In this document: positions 13,057 through 16,246 of the stretch, piece after piece
How positions within the stretch are numbered: the first letter of the stretch is position 1
Layout of the letters: every line of letters begins with the position of its first letter
NCBI GenBank assembly: GCA_964593865.1
Contig: CAZQKE010000057.1
Span: 1 to 16,246 of the forward strand
DNA from: CAZQKE01 sp964593865
GTDB lineage: Bacteria > Chloroflexota > Anaerolineae > JAAYZQ01
Direction of reading: 5' to 3'
DNA: 16,246 bases
Notes under the pieces: model-generated
The model's input: the letters and a program-made list of their open reading frames with translations, nothing else
The model's database searches: none
Told to the model about the DNA's origin: nothing
Made by a program: the position numbers and the translations under genes

Positions 13057-13551
13057 CTACTGCACCCGTCGTCCGCCCTTGAGTGTTGCCTGAAGGGCCT
13101 GCAGGTCATCCATCCGACCGGCAGCGGCCAGGGCTGCCTGTTCCGGCCAGGTGGTCGGATCGGCCAGACGGCGCAGCCGGGGGTCGGCGGCCTCCAGAAT
13201 ATCGGCAAGGTGGGCAGGTTCGGCAGCGGCCAGCTGATTGTAGGTGACGATGCCCGCCGCCTGCAGCACGCTTTCGATTTTGGGGCCGATGCCTTCGATG
13301 ACCTTGAGGTCGTCGGGCCGGACGGGGGTTTGTTCTTCGTCTTTTGCTCCTGCCGTTTCCTCTGCCTCGTGGGACGGCGGCGCGGTTTCCTCTGTGCTCC
13401 CGACCTCCACCTCTATTTCAATGAGGTCCGATTCCTCCGCTTCTTCCTCGCGGCGGGTCCACAGCCACCAGAGCAGCCAGGCGACCAGGGCCACACCGGC
13501 GATGCTCAGCAGCAAACCGAACAAAATCCCAAAAATTGCGCGAACCGACAT
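13057..13551 (-). CDS. membrane-anchored helix-hairpin-helix protein
   Basis: A 164-residue protein. Residues 7-31 form one hydrophobic N-terminal segment (IFGILFGLLLSIAGVALVAWLLWWLW). Residues 32-78 are a very acidic linker rich in Glu. Residues about 80-164 are a helix-hairpin-helix-like domain: DDLKVIEGIGPKIESVLQAAGI, then TYNQLAAAEPAHLADILEAADPRLRRLADPTTWPEQAALAAAG and a basic end (LKGGRR). Domains of this type (with the 'adPstWpeQA.lAa.G' segment) occur across several bacterial phyla as poorly characterised HhH or DUF4332-like proteins, sometimes attached to ribosomal proteins. Nucleic-acid binding at the membrane is inference. The ATG at 13551 has GGAGG 5-6 nt upstream and a good promoter at 13587-13615. 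It likely heads an operon with yebC and ruvC. Confidence 0.82.
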   Translation of the reverse strand: MSVRAIFGILFGLLLSIAGVALVAWLLWWLWTRREEEAEESDLIEIEVEVGSTEETAPPSHEAEETAGAKDEEQTPVRPDDLKVIEGIGPKIESVLQAAGIVTYNQLAAAEPAHLADILEAADPRLRRLADPTTWPEQAALAAAGRMDDLQALQATLKGGRRVQ

Positions 13552-13586
13552 CGTTCTCCTCCTTTGCGATCTGCACCTTGCCTTTG

Positions 13587-13615
13587 AATATACTTCTGAA
13601 CGTCCTTCTCGTCAA
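13587..13615 (-). promoter_or_regulatory. promoter of the HhH protein-yebC-ruvC operon
   Basis: On the minus strand TTGACG (13610-13615) and TATATT (13587-13592) are separated by exactly 17 nt. The start would fall about 30 nt before the HhH protein ATG. It lies in the 113-nt gap after the ftsK stop. Confidence 0.75.
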
Positions 13616-13664
13616 GTTTGCCCGGCGGGGAGGTCAGGGCATGTCAAGATTGTTCCGGCCTTGA

Positions 13665-15866
13665 TCAGCTCGGCTCGACGCCGGGCAGCCGTTCGGCGAT
13701 CTCGTCAAAATCCACCCTTCTGCCCACCAACACCCGGCGGCCCCGTCCGCCCCCCTCATCGGGGCCGACCAATCCCCGCTCCTCCAGCTGGTCCATGAGC
13801 CGCCCGGCGCGGGGAAAGCCGATGCGCAACCGACGCTGGAGGAAGGAGGTGGAGACCCGGTCCCGGTCTTTGATCAGTTCAACGGCCTGTTGGAGCAACC
13901 GATCCTCTTCGTCGCCGGCGTCCAACTCGGTCCAGGGAGGGAACATCTCCACCTGGCCTGCAGCCGGTTGTCGCTCGCGCCAAAAGCGGGTGAGCCGCCC
14001 GATCTCGGCATCGGAGACAAAGCAGCCTTGCAGGCGGATCGGGGCGGCTTGTTGGGGTGAGAGGAAAAGCATGTCGCCTCGGCCCAACAGGCTCTCCGCG
14101 CCGCTCTGGTCCAAGATGACGCGCGAATCCACCTGACTGGTGACGGCAAAACTGATCCGGGCCGGAAAGTTGGCCTTGATCAGCCCCGTGACCACGTCCA
14201 CGCTGGGCCGCTGGGTGGCGACGACCAGATGGATGCCGGTCGCCCGGCCCATCTGGGCCAGGCGGCAAAGGTGACGTTCTACCTCGTCGGGGGCGACCAT
14301 CATCAGGTCGGCCAACTCGTCAATGATGACGATGAGGAAAGGTAGCGGCTCCTCCCCCCGGCGGCGGTTGTACTCTTCCAGGTTGCGGACGCCGACTTGG
14401 TGAAACTGTTTGTATCGCTTGTCCATCTCCCGCGTGACCCAGGCCAGCGCGCCCACCACCTGCTCCACGTCCACCACCACGGGGGCCAGCAGGTGGGGGA
14501 TGCCGTTGTAGCCCACCAGCTCCACCATTTTGGGGTCCACCATCAGCATTTTCAGCTCCTGGGGGGTGTTGTTGAACAGGAGACAGCAGATGATGGAGTT
14601 GATGCACACGCTCTTGCCCGATCCGGTGGCCCCGGCAATGAGCAGGTGGGGCATCAGGGCCAGGTCTACGGCGATGGGATGACCGGAGACGTCTTCGCCC
14701 AGGGCAATGGCCAGGGGGGACGCCAGCCGCTTGAAGGCTCGCGATTCCATCACCCCCCGCAGGGAAACCAGGGAGACGACCTCGTTGGGCACTTCCAGGC
14801 CGACGACGGAGCGGCCCGGCACGGGGGCTTCAATGCGGACGGGGGCGGCGGCCAGGGCCAGGGCCAGGTCGTTGGCCAAGGCGGCGATCTTGCCCACCCG
14901 CACCCGCATCCGCTGCACTTCTCCTCCGGCCACCCGCCGCTCAATGTAGCCGGGGTCCAGGCCGAATTGAGTAACGGTCGGCCCCCGATTGACCTCAACG
15001 ACGCGGGCCGGGACGCCGAAACTTTCCAGCGTCTGCTCAATGATTCGGGCCTTGCGCCGGACGTCGGTATCGCCGTAGGCTTTGGGCGACGCCGGGTCCA
15101 GCAGGTCCAGAGGGGGCAGGCTGCCGTCGGCAGGGCGGCGTCGGCGCGGGGCACGGCGCCCGGTTTTAGCCTTGCCCGCCGTCGTCTTGCGCGGCTTCTT
15201 TTTGCGCGGCTTGGCCTCGGCAGGGTCCGGCTCTTGTTCCCACCAGGGGACCTGCGGCGGTTCCGGGACGACCGGCTTGCCTCGGTGGGCCGTCCACAGG
15301 CGGTTCCAGGCGGCGACGCCTCGTCGCACCTGCCGTCGCCCCCACGGGGCAATTCGCCCCCACCAGGGCGTTGCCAGCAAATAGAGGGCAAAAAGCAGCG
15401 TAGCGAGCAGGATCAACCAGCCGATGAGCGGTCCCAGCCCCTCCACCAGCAGCGTAGACAGAGTCCAGCCGACATAGCCACCGCCTTGCCCCAAGGCGGC
15501 AGCTTGCAGTGCCTCATCGGTCCCGTGCTGCGCCACCAGGGGCATGTGGGCGGCAACCATGATCGCCAAAAGCAACAGTTCCAAGCCGATGGCAAAGGGC
15601 GGCCCCAGGGACAAAGCCCGACGCAACTCCGGCCACAGCAGCCATAGCCCCATCAGTCCTAGGCTCACCGTCAGGGGATAGGCTCCCCAGCCGAACAGGC
15701 GGCGCAGGGCCGTGGCCCACCAGTCCAGGACCGCTCCGGAAGAGATGTCGGACAGGCCCAAGATGGTCAAGGCGGCCAGCAGCAACAACACCCCGCCGAC
15801 CGCTTCCGGGCGGACGGCGTCGGGGCGCAGGTGCTGCCGGGCCGGGGACTTTTGCCGACGGCTCAT
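13665..15866 (-). CDS. ftsK: DNA translocase FtsK/SpoIIIE
   Basis: A 733-residue FtsK/SpoIIIE motor that pumps DNA at the division septum and resolves chromosome dimers or trapped DNA. The N-terminal region has about four or five hydrophobic segments (about 23-40, 58-79, 91-112, 130-166). It is followed by a short linker with a very basic block (KPRKKKPRKTTAGKAK...RRAPRRRRP, about 232-260), the alpha domain, and the RecA-like beta domain with Walker A GATGSGKS (412-419) and Walker B LIVIIDELADLM (Asp516-Glu517). The C-terminal winged-helix gamma domain (about 650-715, STSFLQRRLRIGFPRAGRLMDQLEERGLVGP) reads KOPS/SRS-like sites. I chose the ATG at 15866, with GGGGGAGG 7 nt upstream, over a TTG 48 nt earlier. 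No terminator is evident after it. Confidence 0.96.
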   Translation of the reverse strand: MSRRQKSPARQHLRPDAVRPEAVGGVLLLLAALTILGLSDISSGAVLDWWATALRRLFGWGAYPLTVSLGLMGLWLLWPELRRALSLGPPFAIGLELLLLAIMVAAHMPLVAQHGTDEALQAAALGQGGGYVGWTLSTLLVEGLGPLIGWLILLATLLFALYLLATPWWGRIAPWGRRQVRRGVAAWNRLWTAHRGKPVVPEPPQVPWWEQEPDPAEAKPRKKKPRKTTAGKAKTGRRAPRRRRPADGSLPPLDLLDPASPKAYGDTDVRRKARIIEQTLESFGVPARVVEVNRGPTVTQFGLDPGYIERRVAGGEVQRMRVRVGKIAALANDLALALAAAPVRIEAPVPGRSVVGLEVPNEVVSLVSLRGVMESRAFKRLASPLAIALGEDVSGHPIAVDLALMPHLLIAGATGSGKSVCINSIICCLLFNNTPQELKMLMVDPKMVELVGYNGIPHLLAPVVVDVEQVVGALAWVTREMDKRYKQFHQVGVRNLEEYNRRRGEEPLPFLIVIIDELADLMMVAPDEVERHLCRLAQMGRATGIHLVVATQRPSVDVVTGLIKANFPARISFAVTSQVDSRVILDQSGAESLLGRGDMLFLSPQQAAPIRLQGCFVSDAEIGRLTRFWRERQPAAGQVEMFPPWTELDAGDEEDRLLQQAVELIKDRDRVSTSFLQRRLRIGFPRAGRLMDQLEERGLVGPDEGGGRGRRVLVGRRVDFDEIAERLPGVEPS

Positions 15867-16050
15867 GCCGAATCCTCCCCCGGAATCGCGGGTTGGGGCT
15901 TGGCCTTGTGCCAAGCGGCCAAAGTCACACGGCGCGGGCCGGAAGGCTCAAGGAGGTGATTTGGTGTCCTGCTGCTGCAGCGCAAGTCTGGAGTTTGTGT
16001 CATTCCGCTTCGCCTCTCCCGTGGGAACTTTCCCCATGGTGGGCCGGAGA
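15867..16050. other. intergenic region between the LOG-like gene and ftsK
   Basis: A 184-nt gap between two minus-strand genes. It holds the ftsK Shine-Dalgarno and a TTGGCC/GGCCAA inverted repeat near 15909-15925. On the plus strand it holds an 11-nt AAGGAGGTGAT (15950-15960), a full complement of the 16S rRNA 3' end. No convincing promoter or terminator is seen. Confidence 0.5.
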
Positions 16051-16246
16051 CTATATCCCGGCAGGTCGGCGGATGCCCGCCGCTTCCATGGCCGTCTCGA
16101 CCGCCTCCACGGGCGTCCCGACCGGGATCACGCCTTCCACCGGCCAGGTGTCCAGGCCCACCACCGGCTTGCCCATTTTGAGGGCCAACCCGATTTCGGA
16201 CAGGGTCCCGTAGCCGCCGTGGAAGGCGATCACGGCGTCGCCGTTG
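16051..16246 (-). CDS. LOG/TIGR00725-like nucleotide-binding protein, C-terminal part only
   Basis: The frame is open from the right edge to a TAG at 16051-16053, giving about 65 residues of the C-terminus: NGDAVIAFHGGYGTLSEIGL..., then MGKPVVGLDTW, GVIPVGTPVEAVETAMEAA and a short tail. The GGYGTLSE block corresponds to the phosphate-binding PGGxGT-type motif of LOG / 'lysine decarboxylase-like' Rossmann proteins, and the spacing to KPVVGL and the TPVEAVE helix suits the TIGR00725 subgroup. LOG enzymes hydrolyse nucleoside 5'-monophosphates such as cytokinin nucleotides; for the TIGR00725 subgroup the substrate is not established. The N-terminal part is outside the window. Confidence 0.82.
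   Translation of the reverse strand, partial: NGDAVIAFHGGYGTLSEIGLALKMGKPVVGLDTWPVEGVIPVGTPVEAVETAMEAAGIRRPAGI

Noticed and set aside
14397..15647. Plus-strand open frame (416 codons) opposite ftsK
   Set aside because: Shadow of ftsK: low-complexity His/Gln/Gly-rich translation with no start signals.
15867..15914. 16-residue N-terminal extension of FtsK from a TTG
   Set aside because: The ATG at 15866 has a very strong Shine-Dalgarno at ideal spacing; the extension does not.

Overview
The window is GC-rich bacterial chromosome with dense single-copy housekeeping genes. No phage, plasmid, transposase, CRISPR or toxin-antitoxin genes are visible. Several genes point to Chloroflexota (Anaerolineae/Caldilineae-like), although no rRNA or other decisive marker is present: a DUF2298 'YYY' membrane protein, a RarA ATPase fused to a methyltransferase-like domain, a membrane-anchored helix-hairpin-helix protein beside yebC-ruvC, and a yedF-DUF3343 pair. 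Promoters look like classic sigma-70 sites, often with an extended -10.

Layout. Positions 1-4171 (minus strand) hold a truncated DUF2298 polytopic membrane protein, a PIG-L/LmbE deacetylase and a non-canonical SDR oxidoreductase. The SDR has its own promoter, divergent from that of rarA. Positions 4390-6618 (plus) hold the RarA-methyltransferase fusion, apparently translated from a leaderless mRNA. Positions 6611-6912 are degenerate repeat DNA filling a convergent junction. Positions 6913-7738 (minus) hold a YedF-DUF3343 selenium/sulfur-handling pair, divergent from comEA (7880-8479, plus). After a terminator comes a TPP riboswitch with its own promoter and attenuator terminator, controlling thiamine diphosphokinase (8797-9504). 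Positions 9474-9996 form a second repeat cluster, including two tandem 202-bp units, at the convergent junction with an MFS transporter (10010-11287, minus).

Upstream of the MFS gene, on the same strand, are tRNA-Asn, a possible 18-codon leader peptide enclosed by a long inverted repeat, and two tandem terminators sharing the same arm sequence. This has the layout of an attenuation system. Positions 11763-13551 (minus) are a likely operon: HhH membrane protein, yebC, ruvC. Then come the FtsK/SpoIIIE translocase (13665-15866, minus) and the C-terminal part of a LOG/TIGR00725-like protein running off the right edge.

Functionally the window is weighted towards DNA maintenance and uptake: RarA at stalled forks, RuvC on Holliday junctions, FtsK in chromosome segregation, ComEA in DNA uptake, and a second membrane HhH protein. 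The most notable features are the RarA fusion, the putative leader-peptide/terminator arrangement before the MFS gene, and a composite hairpin-rich repeat family that sits at both convergent junctions in opposite orientations and reaches into the ends of coding regions.
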